From: JAEZFI01 sp044508215
GTDB taxonomy: Bacteria; Actinomycetota; Acidimicrobiia; Acidimicrobiales; Microtrichaceae
Length of the DNA stretch: 23,034 nucleotides
Assembly: GCA_044508215.1 (NCBI GenBank)
Contig: JBIQID010000037.1
Span: 1 to 23,034 of the forward strand
Reading direction: 5' to 3'
Part shown: positions 6,634-14,028 of the stretch, piece by piece
Position numbering within the stretch: position 1 is the stretch's first letter
Layout: the number at the start of each line of letters is the position of its first letter
Program-made: the position numbers and the translations under genes
The notes under the pieces: generated by a model
The model's database searches: none
Told to the model about the DNA's origin: nothing
Seen by the model: the letters and a program-made list of their open reading frames with translations, nothing else

Positions 6634-8370
6634 ATGCCAGCAACGGTGATCTCCGGAGGACTCGTCTTCGACGGCTCCGGGAGCCCGGGCCGCCGAGCCG
6701 ACGTGCTGGTCGAGGACGGCGTGGTGACGGCGGTCGACGCCACGGTCGCTCCCCCGGAGGGCGCTGAGGTCATCGACGCCGCCGGCTGTTGGGTCACGCC
6801 CGGCTTCATCGACATCCACACGCACTACGACGCCGAGCTGGAGTTCGCCCCGGCGCTCACCGAGTCGGTCCGCCACGGGGTCACCACCGTGCTCATCGGG
6901 TCGTGCGGTCTGTCGTTCGCGGTGGGCGATCCCGAGGACCTGGCCGACATGTTCTGCCGGGTGGAGGGCATCCCACGCGACGACGTGCTGCCCAAGCTGC
7001 GCGAGGTCGTCGACTGGACGTCGCCCGCGGGGTACCTCGACCACCTCGAGACCCTGCCGCTCGGTCCCAACGTGGTCTCGCTGCTCGGCCACTCTGCGAT
7101 CCGGGCGCACGTGATGGGGTTCGGCCGCTCCGTCCAGGACGGCGTGACACCGTCGCCGTCCGAGCTGGACACGATGCGCCGGATGGTCGCCGAGGGCCTG
7201 GACGTCGGCTACCTCGGCCTGTCCATCAACACGCTGCCCTGGGACAAGCTCGACGGCACCCGGTACCGCAGTCGGCCCACCCCGTCGGTGTTCGCCTCGT
7301 GGCGGGAGTACCGCCGGCTGGTCGAGCCGGTCCGCGACCGCGGCGCGATCTTCCAGGCCGTCCCGAACATCCAGACGCGTTGGAACCTGGCGCTCTTCGC
7401 CGCGATCGCGTCCCGCGTCGGCCACGACCCGCTGCGGACGATGCTCATCTCGATGGCCGACACCGTGTCGATGCGCGGCACGCACAAGGCGCTCGGCGCG
7501 TTCCTCACGGCAGCGAAGCGGCTCCTCGGCGCCGACCTGCGGATGCAGTCGCTGCCGAACGTGTTCGACATGTGGATCGACGGCCTCGAGAACCCGGTGA
7601 TGGAGGAGATCGGCGCCGGCACCGAGGTGCTCCACCTCGACCGCTCGGTGCGCGGCGAGCTGATGTCCGAGCCCGGTTGGCGCCGCCGCTTCCGCGAGCA
7701 GTGGACCAACAAGATCCGCGGCCGCGTGTACCACCGGGACCTCCGCGAGGCCCGGATCAAGGGGGCGCCCGACCCGTCGATCGTGGGCAAGACCTACGCC
7801 GAGGTCGCGGCGGAGCGCGGCATGGACCCGCTCGACTGCTTCATCGACCTCATCGCCGAGCACGGGACCGACCTCCGCTGGCACACCGTGATCGCGAACG
7901 ACCGGCCCCGCGAGCTGGAGTGGATCGCCGCGCACCCGCAGGTGCTGATCGGGTTCTCCGACGCCGGCGCCCACCTCCGCAACATGGGCTTCTACAACTT
8001 CCCGCTCCACCTGCTGCGCATGGCGCGCCGCGCCGAGCAGGAGGGGCGGTCCGGCATCTCGCCAGGGCGTGCGGTGCACCGCCTCACCGGCGAGCTGGCC
8101 GACTACCTCGGGGTCGACGCCGGACACCTGCGGGTGGGGTCGCGGGCAGATGTCGTGGTGGTCGACCCGGACGGCCTCGACGGATCGCTCGACGAGCTGC
8201 ACGAGGAGGCGATGCCCGGCTTCTCCGACCTGCGGCGCCTCGTCCGACGCAACGACGCCGCGGTGCGGGCGGTGCTGGTCGACGGGCGCCTGGCGTGGGA
8301 CGGACACGAAGCCGCTCCCGACCTCGGCAAGGCCCGCGGCTACGGGCGCCTGCTCCGCGGCTCCTACTGA
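6634..8370 (+). CDS. N-acyl-D-amino-acid deacylase-like amidohydrolase
   Basis: A 578-residue amidohydrolase-superfamily enzyme (Amidohydro_3 type). An N-terminal beta-sandwich part (ADVLVEDGVVTAVDA) leads into the metal site DIHTHYDAE (His62, His64). IGSCGLSFA (Cys91) matches the Cys of the D-aminoacylase G-N-C-G motif, and GFSDAGAH (about residues 440-447) supplies the catalytic Asp. The beta-sandwich closes at the C-terminus with VGSRADVVVVDPD and a typical VRAVLVDGRLAWDG. Family members hydrolyse N-acyl-D-amino acids or related amides. It is longer than classical D-aminoacylase (about 480 residues), as is usual for actinobacterial homologues of unknown substrate. GGAGGA lies 7 bp before the ATG, so translation is leadered. 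It converges with RNase Z, with a hairpin between. Confidence 0.88.
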   Translation: MPATVISGGLVFDGSGSPGRRADVLVEDGVVTAVDATVAPPEGAEVIDAAGCWVTPGFIDIHTHYDAELEFAPALTESVRHGVTTVLIGSCGLSFAVGDPEDLADMFCRVEGIPRDDVLPKLREVVDWTSPAGYLDHLETLPLGPNVVSLLGHSAIRAHVMGFGRSVQDGVTPSPSELDTMRRMVAEGLDVGYLGLSINTLPWDKLDGTRYRSRPTPSVFASWREYRRLVEPVRDRGAIFQAVPNIQTRWNLALFAAIASRVGHDPLRTMLISMADTVSMRGTHKALGAFLTAAKRLLGADLRMQSLPNVFDMWIDGLENPVMEEIGAGTEVLHLDRSVRGELMSEPGWRRRFREQWTNKIRGRVYHRDLREARIKGAPDPSIVGKTYAEVAAERGMDPLDCFIDLIAEHGTDLRWHTVIANDRPRELEWIAAHPQVLIGFSDAGAHLRNMGFYNFPLHLLRMARRAEQEGRSGISPGRAVHRLTGELADYLGVDAGHLRVGSRADVVVVDPDGLDGSLDELHEEAMPGFSDLRRLVRRNDAAVRAVLVDGRLAWDGHEAAPDLGKARGYGRLLRGSY

Positions 8371-8372
8371 GC

Positions 8373-8405
8373 GCCGCCTGACGGGCAAGGACAGCCCGAC
8401 GCGGC
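8373..8405. terminator. Bidirectional hairpin between convergent genes
   Basis: CGGGC (8382-8386) pairs with GCCCG (8394-8398) across a 7-nt loop, and GCCGC (8373-8377) pairs with GCGGC (8401-8405) outside an asymmetric internal loop. It fills the 37 bp between the stops of the amidohydrolase (+) and RNase Z (-). There is no T-run, as is common in high-GC actinobacteria. Confidence 0.45.
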
Positions 8406-8407
8406 TC

Positions 8408-9334
8408 CTACCGGCCGGCCCGCTCCGGGCGCGGCACCGGCACCCGCATCAGGTCCTCGGCCACGAGCGCGTCGGGGAAGTGCACCGTCGCCTCGGCGAG
8501 GAACTGCGACGGGTCGTCGTACCGCTGCGAGAAGTGGGTGAGGAGCAGGCGCCGCGCGCCGGCCGCGGCAGCGAGCTCGCCGGCCTGGCCCGACGTCATG
8601 TGGCCCCACTGCTCGGCCAGGTGGGCGTCCGCGTCGACGAACGTGGACTCGCACACGAGCAGGTCCACGTTGCGCGCCAGCTCGAGCGCGCCGTCGCACC
8701 GCCGGGTGTCGAGCACGAACGCCACTGACTGGCCGGCGTCCCACTCGCCGACCTCGTCGATCGACACCGTCCGCCCGCCGGCCTCGATGCTGCCCTCGGC
8801 CACGAGGCGGCCGACGTCGGGCCCGTCGATCCCGAGCTCCGCCAGGCGGTCGGGGAGCAGGTGCCGGCGCGGTGGCGCGCCGACCCTCCATCCCATGGAA
8901 GGGATGCGGTGGTCGAGCGGAGCGGTCGACAGCCGGAAGCCCGGCTCGTCCACCACCACTGCGGCCTCCTCCTCCACTGGGTGCAGGTGCAGGTCGAGGG
9001 CCAGGTCCATCACCGAGCAGCTGATGAGGCGCTCGATGTAGACCTGCCCGCTCGCCGGGAAGTGGAGGTGGAGGGTGCGGTCCCGCTGCGTGTGGGCGAG
9101 GCGGGCGAGCATCCCCGGCAGCCCCAGGCAGTGGTCGCCGTGCAGGTGCGTGATGCAGATGCGCGTGATGCGGGTGGCGCGCACCTCGGCATGGAGGATC
9201 TGCCGCTGCGTGCCCTCACCGGGGTCCACGAGCACGCCCTCGTCGTCCCACAGCAGCAGGTAGCCGTTGTGGTTGCGGTAGCGGGTGGGCATCTGGCTGG
9301 CGGTCCCGAGGATCACCAGCTCGCGGTCGGACAT
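8408..9334 (-). CDS. rnz: Ribonuclease Z
   Basis: A 308-residue metallo-beta-lactamase-fold endonuclease that trims the 3' end of tRNA precursors. LGTASQMPTRYRNHNGYLL (residues 9-27) and DPGEGTQRQI (37-46) are the RNase Z N-terminal signature. THLHGDH (62-68) holds His63, His65, Asp67 and His68 for the two zinc ions. Further ligand segments are APLDHRIPSMGWR, FVLDTRR, and LLTHFSQRY near the C-terminus. Length equals that of the bacterial short form. The start at 9334 gives the expected N-terminus. It lies 7 bp downstream of the GH1-like gene, so the two are probably cotranscribed and translation may be partly coupled. There is no strong Shine-Dalgarno sequence. Confidence 0.95.
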   Translation of the reverse strand: MSDRELVILGTASQMPTRYRNHNGYLLLWDDEGVLVDPGEGTQRQILHAEVRATRITRICITHLHGDHCLGLPGMLARLAHTQRDRTLHLHFPASGQVYIERLISCSVMDLALDLHLHPVEEEAAVVVDEPGFRLSTAPLDHRIPSMGWRVGAPPRRHLLPDRLAELGIDGPDVGRLVAEGSIEAGGRTVSIDEVGEWDAGQSVAFVLDTRRCDGALELARNVDLLVCESTFVDADAHLAEQWGHMTSGQAGELAAAAGARRLLLTHFSQRYDDPSQFLAEATVHFPDALVAEDLMRVPVPRPERAGR

Positions 9335-9341
9335 CAGCCCA

Positions 9342-10511
9342 TCATGGGCGACGGCCGGCAGCGAGGGCGGCGAACTTCTCGGCCACGGGGCGGGGACGGC
9401 GGTCGACGTCGAACAGGCCCACCTCGGTCACCTCGTGGATCGGCACGGTGAGCATGGTGTGCCAGTCGTACTGGTCGCCGCGGCTGTACCAGCACACGCC
9501 GTGCACCGGGAGGCCGTCGACCCGCATCCCGTCGAGGCAGGCGACGAGGGCGTCCAGCCACCGCGGGCCGTCGTCGACCGGAAGCCCGAGGTTCGAGGTC
9601 TCGGCCACCCAGAACGGCCGTCGGTAGCGGTCGAACCACGCACGGGCCTCGCGGTCGTAGGCGGCGATCCGCTCCTCGATGGTCAGCGGCTCGTCCCGCT
9701 CGCCGTGCACGTTCACGCTGACCGGGTACATGTCGTGGCCGGCGACCACGTGGCGATCGGGGCCGGCGAGCTCGGCGATGCGTCCGAGCACCCGGTCGTC
9801 CACCACGTCGGCCACGTCGGCGACCTGCGGTCGCGGCTCCACGCCGAAGTGGAGGTCCCAGACCAGCTGGCCGAGTGCCCGTGCCTCCTCCGCAGCGGGC
9901 TCGTGGTCGGGGGTGACGGCCACCTCGCAGCCGAACCCCTCGGCGCCGATCCACCAGCCGTCGCGGTCGGCCTCGACCCGGCGGATGCCCTCGAGGTTCG
10001 CGAGCGTGACGTTGGCGAGGGCGGAGAAGAAGTCCTCCCGCGAGGCCCGGCGGTCGTTCCACATCCCCATGAGGGCGGAGAACGACGCCGTGATCATCGG
10101 TTCGTTCACTGGCGTGAAGAAGCGGGGGTCGGGGTAGCGGGCGAGGAAGGCGTCCACGTAGCGGCGGAACCCGTCGACCCACGTGGGGTCGCAGAACCCG
10201 GCGTAGTGGTCGGGGAGGCCGAAGTGGCACAGGTCGACGATCGGGATCAGCTCGTGGCGCTCGCACGCCGCCAGCGCGCGGTCCCAGAGCGTCCAGTCGT
10301 AGGTGCCGGGCTCGGGCTCGGTCAGCCGCCACGGCATCCCGTAGCGCCAGAGCCGCACGCCGAGGCCGGCCACGTCGGCGAGGTCGGCGTCCTGGCGGTC
10401 GAGGTGGCCGCTGGCTGCGAGCTCGTCGACACGGACCTCTCTCCCTTCGTGGAGCACGAGCGGGTCCGATGCCTCCTCGCCGACGGCGACTGCGAAGTCC
10501 GGGAACTGCAT
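9342..10511 (-). CDS. Atypical glycoside hydrolase family 1-like protein
   Basis: A 389-residue (beta/alpha)8 protein of clan GH-A. LWRYGMPWRLTEPEPGTYDW (residues 54-73) corresponds to the GH1 strand-2 region. FFTPVNEP (131-138) has the acid/base Glu137, GHDMYP (258-263) matches the conserved D-x-Y segment, and FWVAETSNLG (300-309) has Glu304 at the nucleophile position. Classical GH1 beta-glucosidases are about 450 residues, with ITENG at the nucleophile and a W-S-L-L-D-N-x-E-W block. Here these are replaced by AETSN and CWYSRGDQYDW, and the N-terminal substrate loop is short. The sugar specificity therefore cannot be predicted. It heads a two-gene unit with rnz. The ATG at 10511 has no Shine-Dalgarno sequence and only 32 bp separate it from the divergent MOSC gene. 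Confidence 0.82.
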   Translation of the reverse strand: MQFPDFAVAVGEEASDPLVLHEGREVRVDELAASGHLDRQDADLADVAGLGVRLWRYGMPWRLTEPEPGTYDWTLWDRALAACERHELIPIVDLCHFGLPDHYAGFCDPTWVDGFRRYVDAFLARYPDPRFFTPVNEPMITASFSALMGMWNDRRASREDFFSALANVTLANLEGIRRVEADRDGWWIGAEGFGCEVAVTPDHEPAAEEARALGQLVWDLHFGVEPRPQVADVADVVDDRVLGRIAELAGPDRHVVAGHDMYPVSVNVHGERDEPLTIEERIAAYDREARAWFDRYRRPFWVAETSNLGLPVDDGPRWLDALVACLDGMRVDGLPVHGVCWYSRGDQYDWHTMLTVPIHEVTEVGLFDVDRRPRPVAEKFAALAAGRRP

Positions 10512-10543
10512 GGGGCTGCAGTCTGGTCGGCGACACTGTCCCC
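10512..10543. promoter_or_regulatory. Very short divergent promoter region
   Basis: Only 32 bp separate the start codons of the GH1-like gene (-) and the MOSC gene (+). GACACT (10532-10537) is 6 bp before the MOSC ATG, and minus-strand CAGACT is 8 bp before the GH1 ATG. Both are -10-like but lack the first T. The plus-strand box is part of the small palindrome GACACTGTC. No Shine-Dalgarno sequence is seen on either side. Confidence 0.35.
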
Positions 10544-11260
10544 ATGGCGTCGTCCCCCCGAGAGGTCGTGATCGCCCCGACGGGCACGGTCGTGAGCCTG
10601 CACGTGGGGGTCCCGACGGAGCGGTGGGACCCCATCAGCGAGCGCTGGTTCACCACCGGGTTCTGGAAGGAGCAGGTCGACGAGCCCCGTTGGCTGTCGC
10701 GGCTGAACCTCGACGGCGACGGGCAGGCGGACCTGCAGCACCACGGCGGTGTCGACAAGGCGCTCCTCGCCTACGCGTCCAGCCACTACCCGCGCTGGCG
10801 GGAGGAGCTGGGCAGCGACGAGTTCGGGCCCGGTGGCTGGGGTGAGAACGTCACCGTCGACGGCCTCGACGAGGAGCTCGTCTGCGTCGGCGACACCTGG
10901 CAGGTCGGCGACGCCGTCGTGCAGGTCACCCAGGCGCGCCGTCCGTGCTGGAAGCTGGAGGCCAGGTGGGGTCGGCGTGGCCTGCTCGACGCCACGCAGC
11001 GCACCGGGCGGACCGGTTGGTACCACCGGGTGCTGCAAGAGGGCCTCGTCGGCCCCGGCGACCGGCTGGTCCTCGTCGACCGGCCGCACCCGTCGTGGCC
11101 CGTGATCCGAGCGTCACGCGTGATGTCCGACCGTCGAGCCGACCTCGGAGACGTCGCCGGGCTGGCCGACGTCCCCGAGCTGTCGGGCTCATGGCGTGGG
11201 GTGCTCCACGACCGCCTGCGCGGACGGCCCGAGGACCCCTCCGCCCGGATCGAACCGTGA
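10544..11260 (+). CDS. YiiM-like MOSC domain protein
   Basis: A 238-residue MOSC (molybdenum cofactor sulfurase C-terminal) protein with the YiiM layout: a MOSC core then a C-terminal three-helix (3-alpha) domain. QHHGGVDKALLAY (residues 65-77) and GENVTVDGLDEELVCVGD (100-117) are conserved core segments. QVTQARRPCWKLEARWG (127-143) holds Cys135, the Cys expected to bind Mo or sulfur. YiiM-type proteins reduce N-hydroxylated compounds using Moco and a separate reductase; no Moco genes lie nearby. An upstream in-frame extension to 10469 is rejected because it runs through the divergent GH1 gene's start and has no family similarity. It converges with rtcB, 22 bp apart. Confidence 0.9.
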   Translation: MASSPREVVIAPTGTVVSLHVGVPTERWDPISERWFTTGFWKEQVDEPRWLSRLNLDGDGQADLQHHGGVDKALLAYASSHYPRWREELGSDEFGPGGWGENVTVDGLDEELVCVGDTWQVGDAVVQVTQARRPCWKLEARWGRRGLLDATQRTGRTGWYHRVLQEGLVGPGDRLVLVDRPHPSWPVIRASRVMSDRRADLGDVAGLADVPELSGSWRGVLHDRLRGRPEDPSARIEP

Positions 11261-11282
11261 GGTCGCGACACCGCGGCCCGCG

Positions 11283-12650
11283 TCAGCGCTCCTCGTCGGG
11301 GCGCCAGCCGCCCTTCTTCCGCCGGCGCGACCGCTGCTCGCTCCCCTTGTAGGTGCCGAGGGGCGTGAGCCGGCGGACCGGCCGGACCAGGTCGGCCTGG
11401 TGCTCCATCACGGCGTCGAGGTCCTTGTAGGCGCCCGGCATCTCGTCGAGCACCGCCGCGGTGCTGCCGGCGAAGACCTTGCCGCCGGCGCGGGCGATGG
11501 CGGCCAGCTCCTCGTCGAGCGACAGCTCGGCCCGGGCGCGACCGCGGCTGCGGACCCGCCCGGCGCCGTGGCTGCACGACTCGAACGACTCCGGGTTGCC
11601 GAGGCCCACGCCCAGGTACGTGGCGGACCCCATCGAACCGGGGGTGATCGTGTCGGTGCCCTCCGCCGCCTTCACGGCACCCTTGCGGTGCACCCACACG
11701 TCGCGCTCGAAGTGGTGCTCGAAGGTCGCGTCGTTGTGGTGGATGTTCACGATGCCGTCCCACTGCATGACCCCGGGGAAGCGGCGCTCGACGATGTCGC
11801 CGATCGCCTCGAGCATCCGTTGGCGGTTCCGCTCCGCGTAGAGCAGCCCCGCCTTCATCGCACGCTCGTAGCACTCGCCCACCTCCGCCCAGCGGTCGCC
11901 GGCGTCGTCGGCGCGCGGCAGCCAGGCCAGCCCGGGATCAGGCAGGTCGTGGCCGCGCTCGTGGCAGTGCTCGAGCGCCATCCGGTGGAAGTTGTTGCAG
12001 ATCGCGCTGCCCACGCCGCGCGAGCCCGAGTGCAGCATCACCCACACCTCGTCCTCCGGGCCGGCGAGCAGCTCGATGAAGTGGTTGCCGGATCCGAGGG
12101 TGCCCGCCTGGGCCAGCCCACGCTGCTCGAACGCGTCACGGGGGAGCGGACGACCGGTGCCGGGCTTGGTCGACTGCGACGTGGTGAGCTCCAGCCTGGA
12201 GGCGGCGGATGCCTGCTCCATGGCGTCGTAGGCCGCTGCGAGCAGCTCGGTGACCATCCGGTCGGGCGGCGGGTCACGGTGCGCCTCGTTGCCCGACGGG
12301 ATCGTGGTCTGGACCCAGCCCATGATGTCGTCGCGGGCGATCGCCCCCGGCGCACCGGAGCGGGTCGTCACGGGCGCGAGCACCTCGTCGGTGGTGAGGG
12401 TGGTCGGCACCACGGCCATCCCACACCCGATGTCGTTGCCCACCGCGTAGGGCGACAGCGCTCCGTCGAGGGCCAGCACCGCGCCGATCGGCACCCCGTA
12501 GCCCTGGTGCCCGTCGGCCATCACGGCGACGTGGTGGTGGGCGACGGGGAGGTTCGCGCAGTCCTGCGCCTGGCGGAGCGCACCCTCCTCGAGCTCCGGT
12601 GCCCAGGACAGGACCGGCAGGCGGGCTCCCTCGAAGTGGTGTGGAGGCAT
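11283..12650 (-). CDS. rtcB: RNA-splicing ligase RtcB
   Basis: A 455-residue GTP- and Mn-dependent ligase that joins 2',3'-cyclic phosphate (or 3'-phosphate) to 5'-hydroxyl RNA ends, in RNA repair or tRNA splicing. Metal-binding segments are ADGHQGYGVPIGAVL (Asp46 region), GNDIGCGM (Cys76), LGSGNHFIE and VMLHSGSRG. His361 in SCSHGAGR is the residue expected to take GMP, and YKGSEQ near the C-terminus is also conserved. The C-terminal tail is very basic (RSRRRKKGG). No archease (RtcB-activating) gene and no RtcA/RtcR gene are in the window. Minus-strand TAGCTC lies 6 bp before the ATG with TTGAAG 17 bp further upstream, so it may be leaderless. It is probably monocistronic. Confidence 0.95.
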   Translation of the reverse strand: MPPHHFEGARLPVLSWAPELEEGALRQAQDCANLPVAHHHVAVMADGHQGYGVPIGAVLALDGALSPYAVGNDIGCGMAVVPTTLTTDEVLAPVTTRSGAPGAIARDDIMGWVQTTIPSGNEAHRDPPPDRMVTELLAAAYDAMEQASAASRLELTTSQSTKPGTGRPLPRDAFEQRGLAQAGTLGSGNHFIELLAGPEDEVWVMLHSGSRGVGSAICNNFHRMALEHCHERGHDLPDPGLAWLPRADDAGDRWAEVGECYERAMKAGLLYAERNRQRMLEAIGDIVERRFPGVMQWDGIVNIHHNDATFEHHFERDVWVHRKGAVKAAEGTDTITPGSMGSATYLGVGLGNPESFESCSHGAGRVRSRGRARAELSLDEELAAIARAGGKVFAGSTAAVLDEMPGAYKDLDAVMEHQADLVRPVRRLTPLGTYKGSEQRSRRRKKGGWRPDEER

Positions 12651-12685
12651 GACACCGAGCTACCCGACCGGCCCGGCCTCTTCAA
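12651..12685 (-). promoter_or_regulatory. Putative rtcB promoter (leaderless layout)
   Basis: Minus-strand TTGAAG (12685-12680), 17 bp, then TAGCTC (12662-12657), then 6 bp to ATG 12650. The spacing is ideal; the -10 departs from TAnnnT at its last base. Confidence 0.45.
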
Positions 12686-12756
12686 ACGGATTCGTGAGAG
12701 GGGGTAGGGACATCGTGGGAGCCGTCACCTCAGACGTGCACCGGGAGGAGCAGCAG

Positions 12757-12999
12757 ATGGACGACCTCGAGGTCGTGCGGAGGATCACCGCGCTGAGCGA
12801 AGAGGAGCACCGGCTCGAGCAGTCCCACGTGGGGGAGAAGCTCGGCGACGAGGAGCTGGACCGGCTGAAGGAGATCGAGGTCGCCCTCGACCAGTGCTGG
12901 GACCTCCTCCGGCAACGGCGCGCCCGCCGTGCCAGCGGGCTGGACCCCGACGGCGCCGAGGTCCGACCCGAGGGAGTGGTCGAGGACTACCAGCAGTAG
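12757..12999 (+). CDS. DUF2630 family small protein
   Basis: An 80-residue, highly charged, mostly helical cytoplasmic protein. ITALSEEEHRLEQ and the block DQCWDLLRQRRARRASG with the following DPD...VRP...VVEDYQQ ending are the DUF2630 signature. The family is nearly confined to Actinomycetota and has no known function. GGAGGAG lies 6 bp before ATG 12757, which fixes the start; the in-frame extension to 12649 overlaps the rtcB start and is not conserved-looking. It stands between rtcB and the universal stress gene, with a structured spacer downstream. Confidence 0.88.
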   Translation: MDDLEVVRRITALSEEEHRLEQSHVGEKLGDEELDRLKEIEVALDQCWDLLRQRRARRASGLDPDGAEVRPEGVVEDYQQ

Positions 13000-13001
13000 A
13001 C

Positions 13002-13048
13002 GCCGGCTCCTGCTGGCTCGATCGAGCCGACGGTGCCGTCGAGCCGGC
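13002..13048. terminator. Nested inverted repeats after the DUF2630 gene
   Basis: GCCGGCTC (13002-13009) pairs with GAGCCGGC (13041-13048). Inside are the perfect palindrome GGCTCGATCGAGCC (13015-13028) and the hairpin CGACGG-TG-CCGTCG (13028-13041). It begins two bases after the DUF2630 stop and ends 31 bp before the stress-protein start, so it may be a terminator, an attenuator or a protein site. There is no T-run. Confidence 0.5.
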
Positions 13049-13079
13049 GCGGCGCGGGTGACGCCACCAGCGTGCAACG

Positions 13080-13943
13080 ATGACGCCCATGCAGATCGTC
13101 GTGGCAATCGATGGCTCGTCCGGCTCGAAGACCGCACTGCGGTGGGCGCTGCACGAGGCCGAGCTCAGGTCGGCATCGGTGAAGGCGGTGCTGGCCTGGA
13201 CGTACCTCGAGCAGCGCCACCCCGACGGCTCGAGCGACTTCCAGGCCGGCTACACCGAGGACGACGCACGAGCGGCGCTCGATGCGGCGGTCTCGGAGGT
13301 CACTTCGGGCGCCGGTGTGCCCGCCGTCGAGGTGGCCCAGGAGGTGGTCCTCGACCTCCCGGCACGGGCGATCGTCGAATCGGCGGAGCGCGCCGACCTC
13401 CTGGTCGTCGGCGCCCGAGGACTCGGCGGGTTCCAGGGCCTGCTGCTCGGCTCGGTCAGCGAGCGGGTGCTCGAGACGGCGCCGTGCCCCGTGGTCGTGA
13501 TCCACGAAGCGGACGACCTGCGCTCCGACGGGCCGGTCGTGGTCGGGATCGACGGTTCGAAGGTGGGCGTGCAGGCGCTCCACTGGGCTGCCGAGGCGGC
13601 CCGTGCCCGAGGCAGCGCCATCCGCGTGGTGCACGCCTGGCAGGTGCCCGGTCTCGGCGGGCTCTCGCTCCAGGGATCGGTGCTCGGATCCGCGGAGCTC
13701 GCCGCCGAGCAGGTGGTGCAGGACGCACGTGAGGACCCGTCGTTGGTCGGGCTGGACGTCGACGCCCGCCACGTCATGGGCTCGCCTGCCCAGGCGCTGT
13801 TCGATGCCGCCGAGGGTGCGTCGCTCGTCGTCGTCGGCACCCGCGGCCACGGCCGCTTCGCGAGGGCGTTCCTCGGATCGACCAGTCGCCAGGTGGTGCG
13901 GCACGCGACGTGCCCGGTGGCCGTCGTCCCGCCCGCCATCTGA
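13080..13943 (+). CDS. Tandem-domain universal stress protein
   Basis: 287 residues made of two UspA domains, about 1-145 and 150-287. Each ends with the ATP-binding pattern G-x2-G-x9-G-S: GARGLGGFQGLLLGS in domain 1 and GTRGHGRFARAFLGS in domain 2. The strand-1 motifs VVAIDGSSGSKTAL and VVGIDGSKVGVQAL each carry the conserved Asp. It is likely a cytoplasmic ATP-binding stress or persistence protein, like the tandem Usp proteins of mycobacteria. ATG 13080 is taken because CAGCGT lies 6 bp before it, as in the leaderless SDR promoter; ATG 13089 is also possible. No DosR-type site was recognised. Confidence 0.92.
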   Translation: MTPMQIVVAIDGSSGSKTALRWALHEAELRSASVKAVLAWTYLEQRHPDGSSDFQAGYTEDDARAALDAAVSEVTSGAGVPAVEVAQEVVLDLPARAIVESAERADLLVVGARGLGGFQGLLLGSVSERVLETAPCPVVVIHEADDLRSDGPVVVGIDGSKVGVQALHWAAEAARARGSAIRVVHAWQVPGLGGLSLQGSVLGSAELAAEQVVQDAREDPSLVGLDVDARHVMGSPAQALFDAAEGASLVVVGTRGHGRFARAFLGSTSRQVVRHATCPVAVVPPAI

Positions 13944-14028
13944 CCGAGACCCTTCGGGAGGCCGCAGCCGGACGACCGACCGGTCGAGCGGTTCCCACAG
14001 CCACGTTCGCCACACCAGGGGGTTGCAG

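Noticed and set aside
3514..8388. A 1624-codon open frame on the minus strand
   Set aside because: It is the antisense of the SDR and amidohydrolase genes joined through N to the real transglycosylase. Only its 5115-3687 part has family motifs; the rest is a high-GC shadow frame.
13977..13986. Palindrome CGACCGGTCG between the stress-protein and LLM genes
   Set aside because: A 10-bp GC-rich palindrome is expected by chance in such DNA, and no promoter box lies beside it.
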